A stretch of DNA of 64,000 nucleotides, taken from contig CP136065.1 of NCBI GenBank assembly GCA_032622095.1, forward strand, positions 214,808,151 through 214,872,150, in the 5' to 3' direction. Shown here piece by piece: positions 12,480 to 23,873 of the stretch. The notes beneath the pieces were generated by a model. The model had not been told where the DNA came from, made no database searches, and was given only the letters and a program-made list of their open reading frames with translations. Source of the stretch: Siphonodentalium dalli. Taxonomy: Eukaryota > Mollusca > Scaphopoda > Gadilida > Siphonodentaliidae. Positions within the stretch are counted from its first letter, which is position 1, and every line of letters begins with the position of its first letter. Made by a program: the position numbers and the translations under genes.

Positions 12480-13151
12480 TCTGTAATAATGGTTACTATG
12501 GTACGACCTACCCCGGTGGCTGCACGCTTCGGTGCGATGAACGGCGATGCACTGGAAATAGTAGTTGCTGGGCATTTACTGGACTCTGCACTAGTGGCTG
12601 TCAAGACGGGTGGTTTGGGATCGACTGCACGAGGGAGTGCCCAAGTTTGTGTCAGCGATGTAACCAGAACACGGGGCAATGTGAGCAGTGTAGATCCGGA
12701 TTATATAACTCGGCTGGTAACTGCACCGATCTATGCGTTGACCGGCATTGTTTAGCATATGTGGATAGTTGCTCGGACGATGGGCAGTGAACTGGCACTG
12801 GTATTGGTGGCTGTCAAGACGGGTGGTTTGGGATCGACTGCACGAGGGAGTGCCCAAGTTTGTGTCAGCGATGTAACCAGAACACGGGGCAATGTGAGCA
12901 GTGTAGATCCGCAGTATATAACTTGGCTGGTAACTGCACCAATCTATGCAGTGCGCGGCATTGTTCATCAGATGTGGATAGTTGCCCGGACGATGGGCGG
13001 TGTTCAGGATGCGCAGATAGATACCACGGAACCGATTGCAAGCTGGAATGTAATACACACTGCGCCGGTGGGAGTTGTAATCAATACAAAGCTAGCTGTT
13101 CGCGAGGATGTTTGGATGGATCGCATGGAGAACACTGTGATGTACCAAAAC
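12480..13151 (+). CDS. Lectin-receptor gene, exon C: EGF-like repeats with duplication and in-frame stop
   Basis: The acceptor is caattttcag and the donor gtgagt; 672 bp. Phase matches exon B (G|TC) and the transmembrane exon (C|CT). It encodes cysteine-rich EGF/MEGF-type repeats: VCNNGYYG..., CQDGWFGIDCTREC, CQRCNQNTGQCEQC, CADRYHGTDCKLEC, GSHGEHCDVPK. A segment of 213 bp (71 codons) is duplicated in tandem: the second copy of 'ggctgtcaagacgggtgg' lies 213 bp after the first (about 12596 and 12809). At the duplication junction the frame reads GATGGGCAGTGA, giving a stop at 12788-12790 where the second copy has CGG TGT (Arg-Cys). Downstream the same frame is open to the donor. It could be a null allele, a pseudogene or an assembly error. 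Host function is inferred as adhesion or scavenger-type ligand binding. Confidence 0.78.
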
Positions 13152-13915
13152 GTGAGTTTCGCCACAATATATAGTTTACGTACAAATTGTAGTTCATCAA
13201 ACGTATTGTTGCTAACTGTATTCAAAGTGAATGTATCACATATTAGGGCGTATTCCATGCGGGCATTAGCCAACACAACACAAACTGATGTCACTTTATC
13301 CCGTTACCTTTGACTATTTTGATAATTGAATACTTTGGAACTATATGTGAAATAAATCGAATGTTTGGGTGTGGTCGCTGGGTTTGTCTTATATTACTAT
13401 TTATTCGGTCAGTATATATGGATTTCATTTTTATTTTGGTATACTATTTGTTTGACTTGGTCTGAAATTAATGTTCATAGCATGTTTGCATAAGACCTTA
13501 GGCATGTAAACCACATTATGAGATAGCGAAAGGACTGTTTTTACCTAACTCCATACTGAAATATTAAAACATTTTACAGTCACATCCATATTATGAAAAA
13601 CGTTAGAGTGCAGGATTCAAAAGAGTTGATAAGAGAATATACCCGATTTATAAAGTCTTTAGTCGCTAAACGCGATGCGGAATTAGACATAATTATGCTT
13701 GCAATAAAATATTCAAAAAGGAGCATAAATATATTGTACTTGAGCCGCTTGGTCAAATGGCCGTCTTCCTATCGACGCTTTATATAAATGGAATTCAAGT
13801 CATAAAACGACAACGTGAAATGGAATAATATTTTTATGCATGAAAATAATATGAAAATAACGGAACGGTGTATCCAAACTATTTGCATTATGTTCATATA
13901 TGATGATGGATGTAC
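13152..13915. other. Start of a ~31-kb intron, nothing recognised
   Basis: The intron between the EGF exon and the transmembrane exon spans 13152-44406 and hosts most of the mobile elements below. This first part is AT-rich with no recognised structure. Confidence 0.5.
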
Positions 13916-14073
13916 CACACACTAAAAAAAAAGTAGGTAGATTTGGGTAGTTAAAATGTTTTCACTACTCTCCTAGTCTTTTTAGCTACTTTTCCTAGTC
14001 ATTTTAGCTACCTGGAGCTGGTATTTTAAATACTGATTAGGTAGCAAAGATTCTTACATAGGTAGTTAAATGG
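13916..14073. mobile_element. Partial MITE with CACACTAAAAAAAAAG end
   Basis: It begins cacacactaaaaaaaaagta and consists of 'ggtag(t)taaaat' and 'ttttagctac' words. The right end appears interrupted by the 14074-15540 element. Similar ggtagttaaaat sequence ending tttagtgtgca is found at 43776-44097, suggesting the same family. Confidence 0.5.
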
Positions 14074-15540
14074 ACGAACATGACATTTGGAACTTATTCC
14101 CTATTCTTTATTTTCAAAAATGTGGCTTTCGGCCGATTTGATGGCATGGGTGGGAGGCCGGCCCCAAATACCACCAAGAAACACCCCGACCCCCACCCAT
14201 CACCTCCGGGGATGCCACCCCGAGGGGGTGAAAATGGGGATATGGACAATTTTCGAGAACGGTAAGGATTTCGACCGAGTTGACGGCATGGGTGGGTGGC
14301 CGGCCCCAAATACCACCTAGAAACACCCCGACCCCCCACCCATCACCCCGAAGGGTGCCACCCCGAGGGGGGTGAACATTGGGATATGGACAATTTTCGA
14401 GAACGGTAAGGATTTCGACCGATTTGACGGCATGGGTGGGTGGCCGGCCCCAAATATCACCAAGAAACCCCCGACCCCCACCCATCACCCCCGGGGGTGC
14501 CCCCCCCCCCCGAGGGGGTGAAAATGGGGATATGGACAATTTTCGAGGACGGTAAGGATTTCGACCGAGCTGACGGCATGGGTGGGTCTCCGGCCCCAAA
14601 TACCACCAAGAAACACCCCGACCCCCACCCATCACCCCCGGGGGTGCCACCCCGAGGGGGGTGAACATTGGGAAATGGACAATTTTCGAGAACGGTAAGG
14701 ATTTCGACCGATTTGACGGCATGGGTGGGTGGCCGGCCCCAAATACCACATAGAAACACCCGACCCCACCATCACCCGGGGGTGCCACCCCGAGGGGTGA
14801 AAACGGGGATATGGACAATTTTCGAGAACGGTAAGGATTTCGACCGAGTTGACGGCATGGGTGGGTGGCCGGCCCCAAATACCACATAGAAACACCCCGA
14901 TCCCACCCATCACCCCGGGGGTGCCACCCCGAGGGGGTGAAAATTGGGATATGGACAATTTTCGAGAACGGTAAGGATTTCGACCGATTTGACGGCATGG
15001 GTGGGTGGTCGGCCCCAAATACCACCTAGAAACACCCCGACCCCACCATCACCCCGGGGGTGCCACCCCGAGGGGGTGACAATGGGGATATGGACAATTT
15101 TCGAGAACGGTAAGGATTTCGACCGAGTTGACGGCATGGGTGGGTGGCCGCCCCCAAATACCACTTAGGAACACCCCGATCCCCACCATGACCCCCGGCG
15201 TGCCACCCCGAGGGGGTGAAAAATGGGGTATGGACAATTTTCGAGAACGGTAAGGATTTCGACCGATTTGACGGCATGGGTGGGTTGGTGGCCGGCCCCA
15301 TATAGCACATAAAAACAGCCCGACCCTAACCAATCACCCGGGGGGGGGTGCCACCCCGAGGGGTGAAAATGGGGTATGGACCATTCTCGAGAACGGCAAG
15401 GATTTCGACCGATTTGACGGCATGAGTGGGTGGCCGACCCCAAATACAACATAGAAACACCCCCCTGGGTGGTGGGTGGGGGTCGGGGTGATTCTTGGTG
15501 GTATTTGGGGTCGGGAATAAGTTCCAAATATCATGTTCGT
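14074..15540. mobile_element. TIR element filled with a GC-rich ~140-bp tandem array
   Basis: The ends are exact inverted repeats for the first 10 bases (acgaacatga...tcatgttcgt) and continue to about 28 bp (…yatttggaacttattccc). It is flanked by 9-bp near-identical direct repeats, gttaaatgg (14065-14073) and gttaaacgg (15541-15549). The inside holds nine direct copies of a 135-146-bp unit with landmarks ggtaaggatttcgaccga, catgggtgggtggccggccc and accccgagggggtg. At 15462-15515 part of the unit appears in opposite orientation. Several long frames run through the array (up to 303 codons on the minus strand), but they are repeat artefacts. The TSD length and TIR fit a MULE or foldback-type DNA transposon that lacks a transposase. 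Confidence 0.78.
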
Positions 15541-18335
15541 GTTAAACGGTTCGTATTCCTGATTGGTTAAACTGCATGACACGTGATCGTTGTTTAAACT
15601 CTGTTTGAACATATTCCGAACTTTAACGGCGGACTTTTCTCGATAACTGTCCAGTCACTCCAGTGGAAATAGCAAGGTTCCACGTCTTTCTGCCTCTGGC
15701 AGTACGGCACGACACGACCAGATGGTACCAGATGGTACGAAACGTCCAGGTACGAAACGTCCTGTATCCGCCCGGACCACGCGGTCGGAACTTCTCTGTT
15801 GGATTTAGATGATTAAAATATGACATTGCATTCGTTCCCATGGTAAGTTTCTTTTGTACTATCGTATGAACACATATGCATGAGGTTTTTATAGGAAATA
15901 TCACATTTAACGTCCAATTATGAAGTGATCATGGGTGATACATGTACCTCGAATATTGGAAAGGTAGATTTCCTAAAAATAAATATTAATAATAGTATTA
16001 CTATTAGTAAAGTGTCAGTGTCTTTTTTATTAGTAATGATTAATGTGAGAAGAAAAATTTTGTGTGTCCAACCACAGTCACTGTACATAAACAGTTCTGG
16101 GTAAACAACGGATCGATATATAATGGCCCGATTCAACGATTGGGCTAAAAGTTAAAACAGTCAATTGGTGAACGTTCAGACGACCACGATTCAATCGTAA
16201 GCAGCTGTCGTAAGTGGAAAAATTTCCATAATCGATAAAGGAAGTAACCAGTAGTTGAATTGCGCATGCTCATGACAATGTTGCAAGCCAAAAAATATTA
16301 TCAAGCACTGTTTTATTTTAGATGCGAAATCGTGGCATATCCTTGGCTACTTCCACTAATTGTGGCATAATCGCTGTCGTACATGTATGTATGTAAAAAT
16401 CATAGCTGGATATGATTGTAGGGAAGTCAATCACATGCTTTACGAACAACTTACGATATCATGTACGACAACATCACAATCGTTGGATCCATTGGAACTT
16501 ACTATCAATGCTTACGCCTTGTAAGTTCCAACATTAGCCCTAAATGCTATAGGCGAGTAGATTTTCAATAAAAGTAACAATTATGACCAAGGCACATGTA
16601 TTTATCAACTAAATACTAATACAAGTATGAAATCACCCACTCACCAATGTGTCATGTATCCTTAAAATGACAAATAACAGAACGTAAACACTGGCAGACA
16701 TGTCTACCATAGTATGTGACCGCAACATGTCATTACACACGTTCATGAATCCCGTGGAATATCCGAACAATCCACAATTATGTCGAGTTTGAGGGGATGG
16801 CAAAGTTTGTCAAGATGGCCACCGCGGATTGCACCCTACCTCCAGATGATCAATAATTACTCACCGGCCATAGAATGGATCAACTTCATATTTTTCACAC
16901 ATAATAATCAATAATAAACAAAGATCTTGTCATTAGTAGAGAAATTTTAGCTGTTAGAATTTACTCGCGGTAGAGTGACAAAAAATCATGTCCCAAAACG
17001 GCGTTTCTCCAGTTCCAATGGTTAACAAACTGAACAGTCAAAATGGTCCTATAAGAATCTGGCTAGAGACAAGGAGACATCATTTTGAGGAAAAACAAGA
17101 ACTTTCCCAAATACCCTGCCTGTGAAAATAGTACTGTCATCCTGAATAATGGCAAAATGTCCTCCATTTGCATTGTTTACATTCTTAGGAACTATTTTTC
17201 TTGGTATGGGAGACCATAAAATCCTAACATTATTTTGCGATAGCCGATACACATGCCATGGGGGCGGGGCGGCCATGATTACAAACAAACCCATCCGTCA
17301 ATACTAGAATACGATTACGAATGGAAATCGATCAGTATAGACAATCGCGCATGGGATCAAGCTTTTGATTATGCCCATCAATATATATGGGTTATAAGCT
17401 ATACCGGTATGATTGTACCTGATAACCGACAATTTCTCGATTGATTTACATTCAAATGTTATTAAACGTATTTTTCTCCACAATGTTTTTCTCCCAGTGC
17501 ACCAAAATAGAATTGACCGGAAGTGAACTCGCACAAGGAGTCCGTCGTAAAATATGACATATTTCGTCGGAATACGGTACTTTCCTATTCATAAATATGT
17601 TTTTATATACATGTAGGCTATTTGATTTTAGAATAATACAATATTCTGAAACATGTAAGTTTTCTATTTATGTGATTTGCGTAATAATACGACATCTTGT
17701 AATCTCGCTTTCGACTATAGACTGGTAATTATAAAAATAAAATATCAACATTTCCATCTCTAAACAGCACAAAACTTCATAAATCGTGGGTAATCAAGCA
17801 GCTAAATTAATTCCAACAACTTAAATAAACTGAAAGCATCGATTTCATATCATAAACTTGCCCGATTGCATGATCGAATTGCTTTTATGTTCGATTTTCA
17901 TGTACCTGCCGCGAATTAAAACATGACAACAACATCATGAACATGTGTTTTCAATATAAATATGGCGACTGACTCCCAAGAAAAACTGACACGTTTTAGC
18001 GGACGTTTTTCAAACGATACAGTGAACATTAATCTAAAGCATAGCTCCTTGGCTCTTAACGGTATGTCACTTATCATAATGGGCTGCCTAATGATACTGT
18101 TGAAGTTATAGTTTTTCACATTTGAATGCCAAAACAATGGCATAATATTGCAGATATACTCTGTTTCAAAGTCATTTTTCTGGTACAAAAAGCTTTTTAG
18201 CTCACATCTATTTGTGGCACCTCCTTTAACGATATATGCTCTATATATGATCTCTATGTTGTTATATCTATTTCTCTCTGCTTTTATGTGAAAAAATTAT
18301 GCAGATCTTCATTGTATATAGAATCTGAATGATTA
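15541..18335. other. Intronic AT-rich stretch
   Basis: No gene recognised. Minor features are the 'ggtacgaaacgtcc' words near 15735-15765 and a short hairpin, ttggaacttac/gtaagttccaa, at 16492-16531. Confidence 0.5.
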
Positions 18336-18720
18336 TTAAAGTGATGTGAAACACTTCGGTTGGGTGATCAAATAGAAATAGAGAATAACCTTGCTCAAAG
18401 TACCATAGTTATTTTTTACGAATATTAATCCAAATTGACAACACACATCGTCATTCTGTTATTTTAATTCAATGCAATGACTCTCGATGGAGAAATCATT
18501 TGTATGTTTTTATTGTCGATAGTTGCGTCCCGAATCGAGATGTAAATATTTACAGTTGATCGTAGTTCAGACGATATTTTCTATGCAGTGGTTTCGTCGA
18601 TTTCTTTGAAATTTAGTATAAAGTTAGCAGAATGGTACCTTTCCCAGGTTGGCGTAATGCCTGAGTATACTAACTGGTCACTTCACGCACCCAAACAAGT
18701 CCATAATATGTCTTTAATGG
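18336..18720. repeat. Dispersed repeat, uninterrupted copy
   Basis: This is homologous to 53718-53905 joined to 58457-58645. Shared landmarks in order are aaagtgatgtgaaa, aatagaaatggagaataa, acaacacacatcgtcattct, gcgtcccgawtcg, gtaaatatttaca, gtttcacgcac..aaacaag and ataatatgtctttaa. Here the sequence runs through gcgtcccgaatcg without interruption, so it shows the state before insertion of the 53906-58456 element. Confidence 0.75.
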
Positions 18721-19586
18721 AAGACAAAAACAATTGATTTTAGTACGATTGAGGTTGAATATATATTTTTTTTTCTCCCTTTTATAGGTACATGTATCAT
18801 GTACTAAAAACTACTCAAATTCTATATATGGGTTGATATCTCAAAAGTGCATTCTGGCTGGATAAAAAACTAATTTTGAAACATGAATACGGAAGGAAGT
18901 TCAATATTCATGATTTGCAGGTACTGGAAACGTGCAGCAGTGCTAAAATGACATAGAAACATATGCTACTGTTAGTCTAAAAATAGAAATTTCCTACTAA
19001 ATGGCCACTTGTAATTTCTGGTTCGAAAATCAAGCAATGAGAACAAGATACTCCTCCCCCCAATCACCCTGTTGCCACGTCCCTGGTACTGGGGCAAATT
19101 GGGTGCAATTGCCAGGTGGACAAATTATTGTACTTTGCAAGTACATTTCAAGAATGCCTGGACAAACATACATGTATATTATGATATCTCTGAATGATTA
19201 ATCGTTAATCATTAATTTTTCATATTCAGAAAAGTTTTCAATATGCCCATTAGCGTGATCGATGAGAAATGCACTGCACTCTTAGTGTTACATGGTTGCG
19301 AGGTACATGTATATGGTACAAGTCTGCGAGTAACATGTATGCTAAAAAAAATTCTATATCAGATTTATGGAGGCACGTACTCAGCACTAGGATGATTTTT
19401 CATTGCTTCACATGTGCTTGCTTTGACAGTGAGCTCGAACAAATATTTTGAATTTTGGAAAATTCCCAGGCCCTCCTTATAAGCTAATATAACATGTGAG
19501 ATCTAAAACCCTAAATGTAAACCATGGATGAAATATGTCCACCTACATGTACTAGTACCTCCTCATAATCCTTGAAATTCTACAAA
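18721..19586. other. Intronic stretch, nothing recognised
   Basis: Short open frames such as 19001-19201 have no recognised motif. Confidence 0.45.
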
Positions 19587-19733
19587 TTTGTTGAAAAATA
19601 CTAGCGATATAACAAGATACACCAATGCATTCAGATGTTTTTGCACATAAAACCATGATATATTTGAAACTTTTAATTTGAATCTATGAATGCATTGGTG
19701 TATCTTGTTATATCGCTAGTATTTTTCAACAAA
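19587..19733. repeat. Hairpin with 47-bp perfect arms
   Basis: Arms 19587-19633 and 19687-19733 are exact reverse complements (tttgttgaaaaatactagcg... against ...cgctagtatttttcaacaaa), separated by 53 bp. It is probably a small MITE remnant or recent inverted duplication. Confidence 0.8.
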
Positions 19734-22274
19734 TAAAATAGGTCTATCAGAATAGTTCACTATCTAAGGCGTTGTGTAATTACGGTGTCACATTGCAAGT
19801 TATGTGACAAGCTCTGAGCAGCACAGTAAAGACATCAAATCATTTTCTTGACCACATATCTACTACAAACATATTTGTCATTGATCCCTATTGGAGTTTC
19901 GCATATGTAAGAGAATGCATGATTGGCACAGGGTTTTCGCAAAATTTCAAGAAGCTCCAGTCATAGAAGGGTTATAAATAATTAAGACAGTTGTAGACAT
20001 TAAACGGACATGGCTCATTCGAACCCTAAAATTTATGTTTACATAATTCGAGAAAAGGGGTCTCAAAACATATATGCAAACCAGCATCCCTATCATTTTT
20101 GGTACGCGATAATGTGTTTCCATTGGATCTTATTTGTCCATGCGAGAATAATAGCCTCTGTTGACATGGATGTAACAATAGAACAGTTTTCCAGTTTGTT
20201 ACACAATGTCAACATGAATTTTAGTCATTTACATTGATTCTTGGAAAACATTGATTTTTCTCAAATATACTCTAATCACAATTTAGTAGTCAATAATTCT
20301 CAGTTGGCTGTCGATGAACTGCAGTTAGTTAAATTCCGTAGTAGTTTTTAAATATACTCAAGCCAATCAAACAGTACCCATATCATCAAGATACAACATT
20401 TCTTCAAAATATGCTTTAGTTATCAGAATCGATGTATTGCAATAAAATAATGCTAATCACTGTCAACTATGGTATCAAATTACTCAAAACTTGTTTACCA
20501 ACATTCTTTCAACAAAATATGGTAGTATCATCACTAAAGTATATCAAAATTTGATCGTATTACCACTTGACTTTAGAGTTATCCATTTTCTTCCGTAATT
20601 TGTCCGAGAACCTCAGTTTGACCACGTGTTTCTGGGCCACATATTATACATCTCGAGAAATAACAAACTTCAAAAATTGATATCTGATCACTCTGAGCTT
20701 TGATGGGTGGGTTCTTCGACTCAAATCAAAAAAAAATTGCCCCCAAAACAAAAGAAATAGTAATATAGGAGTGTCTGATCATCGGATTGAGTACCTCCTA
20801 CTCAGGTGGTGAAAAATAAAAGATATGAAAAATTGATATCTGATAACTCTGAGCTTTGATTGGTGGTGTCCTCGACTCATATATAATATTTTGTTAACCC
20901 CCGAGCCGGAGAAACACTAATTTAGGACCGAAATTAAAATTGGGAAAATATGTTTCTACTTCTAATAAAAAGGAACGATATTGAAAACTGTCACTCAAAT
21001 TTTTTTAATTTTATTTCTCCATAAGTTTAATTAAAACCACCTGCCTCTGAGTCACAAGATGAAATGTGGGAAAATGGCAAACATGGTACTAGTAAGACCT
21101 CCAGGTCAGGGATAAATGCTGAAAAGTCAAAATAGTCTTGTCGATAAAAGTTTTGATCTAGAAAATATTTGGACTACATGTAAGTTGGTTTTTATTCCAT
21201 TTTGAAGAGGAATAATAATCATATCCTCTATAACATAATCAAAATCTGATAAACCTGCTTGGAGCAAAATGTTCTATTCAAAATGGCATCCATGATGACA
21301 ATTGGTATTGAAAAATGCCTATCACTTTCTGTGATAGGTGGCTTTAGGTGAATCAACTATTGGCAAGTTAGTAATAACATGAAATATACACAAACAATGC
21401 TTTAATAGTCGTAAACGATATAATTATGTAGAATGTCTGTACCATCATGGCTATAACACACCTGTTACCCCATTTGATATTGGAATAGTTAGAAAATAGA
21501 CATGAAAAATAACACCAAAAACAGTGTCTTCACATCAGGGTAGTATAGGATTAAATTTGTTTTCAATTATTTTTCCTCAATATGTGTCTACAGTATATTG
21601 TTTGCACGCCGTTCACTCAACACAACATTCAAATTATACAGCATTGCGGAACACAAAGCTCATATCTTATACTTCATATCATATCTATTTTTTCTGTGTG
21701 TTGAAAAAAATTCTTTAAAACAGTTAATCCAAGTAGATAATTAAAACAGTTCCAATGCTACGTGCATGTGCACACTCTCCCCATCTTTCTATTGTTTACA
21801 GTTGATTTCAACATATAAACGCGCAGTGGACGGATCTACGTAAATTGTGAAAAACTATGTGGATATATACTTAGGCCAATGAAAAAAGACACATGTTTCC
21901 GCACGTCGACCGACCCTAAAAATAACCTCAGACCAGGGGGGTCTGGAAAAATATTGCACATATAGGGCCAAAAAAAAAAAACTCAGACCCCGAGAAAACC
22001 ATCACCCCATTTGTGCAAAATAAATCCTCAAAATTTTGGGGACCCACCCCCCTTTCTCATGTTTTTTTTCTCCAAATTTCGGAGGTTTTTTTTAGCCGTT
22101 CATCAATACGGTAACTGTGTTAACTGCCTTTCAATCCCATTCCACTATCCTTTTTTGGTGCAAACTCTTGCTGTGTACCATTAAGACTCAAGCAATAACA
22201 TGCTTAATTGGTAAACACAGATCAGGTGTTTCCTGTATCTAACAACAATGATAAAGCATGTAGGTACATTATAA
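19734..22274. other. AT-rich intron with one tandem duplication
   Basis: About 57 bp (attgatatctgatmactctg agctttgat…) occur at 20669-20726 and again at 20825-20880. A low-complexity purine/pyrimidine-rich patch lies at 21890-22110. No genes were recognised. Confidence 0.5.
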
Positions 22275-22276
22275 TA

Positions 22277-22656
22277 CCCTGCTTGACAAAACAAGTGTCC
22301 ACCTAACCGCGGTGCAGTTAGCGTTGCCATCGTGGCTGAAATGCAACTACACCGCGGCTCCACCGGCTAACTACAGTTGGGCCGCGGTGTACTTGCCGTT
22401 CGGCCATGGTGTAATTGCCGCGCCGCGGTGTACGTTCATTAAACTGAAAAAAGACGATGCAAACCAGAAATATAACCACGGTGTACATGCCGTTCGGCTG
22501 CGGTGTAGTTGTCTTTCGGCCGCAGTGTACTTGCTGTTGGGCCACGGTGTACTTGCCGTTCGGCCGCGGTGCTCAACTGCAGTTACAAACTCTGACACCG
22601 CGGCCGAACGGCAAATACACCGCGGTGCCAATGGACACTTGTTTTGTCCAGCGGGG
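22277..22656. mobile_element. 380-bp TA-flanked element made of CCGCGGTGTACTTGCCGTTCGG repeats
   Basis: The inverted ends ccctgcttgacaaaacaagt and ccccgctggacaaaacaagt (right end reverse complemented) match at 18 of 20 positions and continue with gtcca. TA dinucleotides flank both sides (22275-22276, 22657-22658). The interior is a run of GC-rich 'ccgcggtgta(c/g)ttgccgttcgg' words in both orientations, in sharp contrast to the AT-rich surroundings. It is likely a non-autonomous Tc1/mariner-type element. Confidence 0.7.
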
Positions 22657-22687
22657 TATGTCACAAATAGTCCTAGACCCCATTATA

Positions 22688-22904
22688 CAGTAATGCCCTA
22701 AGTAATCAACCTCTTAACCAAAACATAATTATGGGTAACGTTCAGGATTTAGTCGGAATATGGCTTGTTGCCTTTCGTCGGAAAGCTCTCGCCGTAAGCT
22801 TTCCGATGAATGGCAACAAGCCATATTTCCGACTAAATCCTGAAAAGTTACCCATAATTCTGCTGGTTATTTAAAGAGGTCGATTATTTAATAGGGCATT
22901 ACTG
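22688..22904. mobile_element. 217-bp MITE, TIR CAGTAATGCCCTA, TA target duplication
   Basis: The left end is cagtaatgccctaagtaatc and the right end reads the same inverted (tagggcattactg), with TA on both sides (22686-22687, 22905-22906). Arms of about 100 bp pair almost throughout, including tggcttgttgcc and ggatttagtcgg, and the centre is a short ctcgccgta loop. CAGT ends with a TA target are typical of Tc1/mariner MITEs. Confidence 0.8.
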
Positions 22905-23012
22905 TAGCCTTAATATATCGAGTGTGTTGTGTGTGACAGAACACTGGCCAGTGTAAATAGTGGTAAACAAGTCAGGGGTTCCACAATTATTTGTACATGA
23001 CCAAAAAACTCT

Positions 23013-23106
23013 TCAGTCTTATTCACCGAGGTGGGGTGGTGGAGGGGAATTGTTTTTTTTCAGTCTTATTCACCAAAGGTGGGGTGGTGGAGGGGAATTG
23101 TTTTTG
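23013..23106. repeat. 47-bp tandem duplication
   Basis: Two copies (23013-23059, 23060-23106) of tcagtcttattcaccrargt followed by ggggtggtggaggggaattg. Confidence 0.85.
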
Positions 23107-23237
23107 GTTCGGTATACACAGAGATATACATGTATGGTTATTATATCCCCCGATATTAGTTGGCAGGTACCGGTATGTTGTTGACCCTCCGACCATACAA
23201 ACATTTTGCATTGTAACTCGGGAGTCGGTTGTCATAT

Positions 23238-23520
23238 TTTGATGCTCTATGGCACGGTGACAGACCAGAAATGGGGAATGAATATGCATAATATCACGGG
23301 TTGTGACCATCGATGCCTACCAGAGTTATGGGCCCTGTTCGGCTTTATGAAATTCAGTCCGTTCAAAGTTTTTGCAATATAAGTGTCTGTTGTCGAATTT
23401 CCGATTTGGTTTGGTATGGTGATAGACCAGAATGATAGGGAAGGACATATGCACATATTACTGTATATCACAGGTTTTGCCTGTCAATGCATACCAGAGT
23501 TTCCGGTCTTGTTCCATCCG
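23238..23520. repeat. Degenerate ~190-bp repeat of mollusc-like 'accagagttatggccc' type
   Basis: Two diverged copies share ggyatggtgayagaccaga, atatcacrggtt and catgcataccagagtt. A similar phrase, taccagagttatggcac, recurs at about 42860. Confidence 0.5.
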
Positions 23521-23547
23521 TAAACACATTATGCATTATTATAACTC

Positions 23548-23720
23548 AGGGGCTCCCGGTGATACAGTCGGTAGAGTGCCAGGTGAATTACTCCGTCCAG
23601 TGCCGACGAAGCTGGTTCGAACCCCGTCATAGGTAGAGTGACTGGAATCATGTATCTGGGCAAGTTTGTCAGTTGCTTTCCGGGGGGTCGGTGGTTTATA
23701 CACGCAGTGAGACGATTTGC
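23548..23720 (+). mobile_element. tRNA-derived SINE
   Basis: The head has RNA polymerase III promoter boxes: an A box at about 23560-23580 (tgatacagtcggtagagtgc) and a B box at 23613-23623 (ggttcgaaccc), at a tRNA-like spacing of about 35-40 bp. The tail continues with gtatctgggcaagtttgtca and gttgctttccggggggtcgg, which looks like a SINE body. The acceptor-stem pairing is poor, so it is not a functional tRNA gene. Confidence 0.65.
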
Positions 23721-23873
23721 AATTTGAAAGGAATATACATGTCTACATGTATGTCAGCTGTGTATGTCACTAATAAATTGTTGGAAAATCTATGACCACA
23801 ATTTCAACCTATTTTTGGTATAAAGTTTCCAACTAAATATTGAGTGATGTTTGACTGCAGTTGGTGGGATTAA

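Noticed and set aside
12780-12830. Mini-intron that would remove the stop in the EGF exon
   Set aside because: Candidate GT..AG pairs around the stop are only about 30 bp apart and weak, shorter than plausible introns, and would disturb the EGF cysteine spacing.
14114-15025. 303-codon minus-strand frame and other long frames in the GC-rich array
   Set aside because: Several frames on both strands stay open because of the repeated GC-rich unit. The peptide is the unit translated again and again with frame drift, so it is not a protein.
17049-17294. 81-codon minus-strand frame
   Set aside because: No recognised motif, length close to chance, no exon borders.
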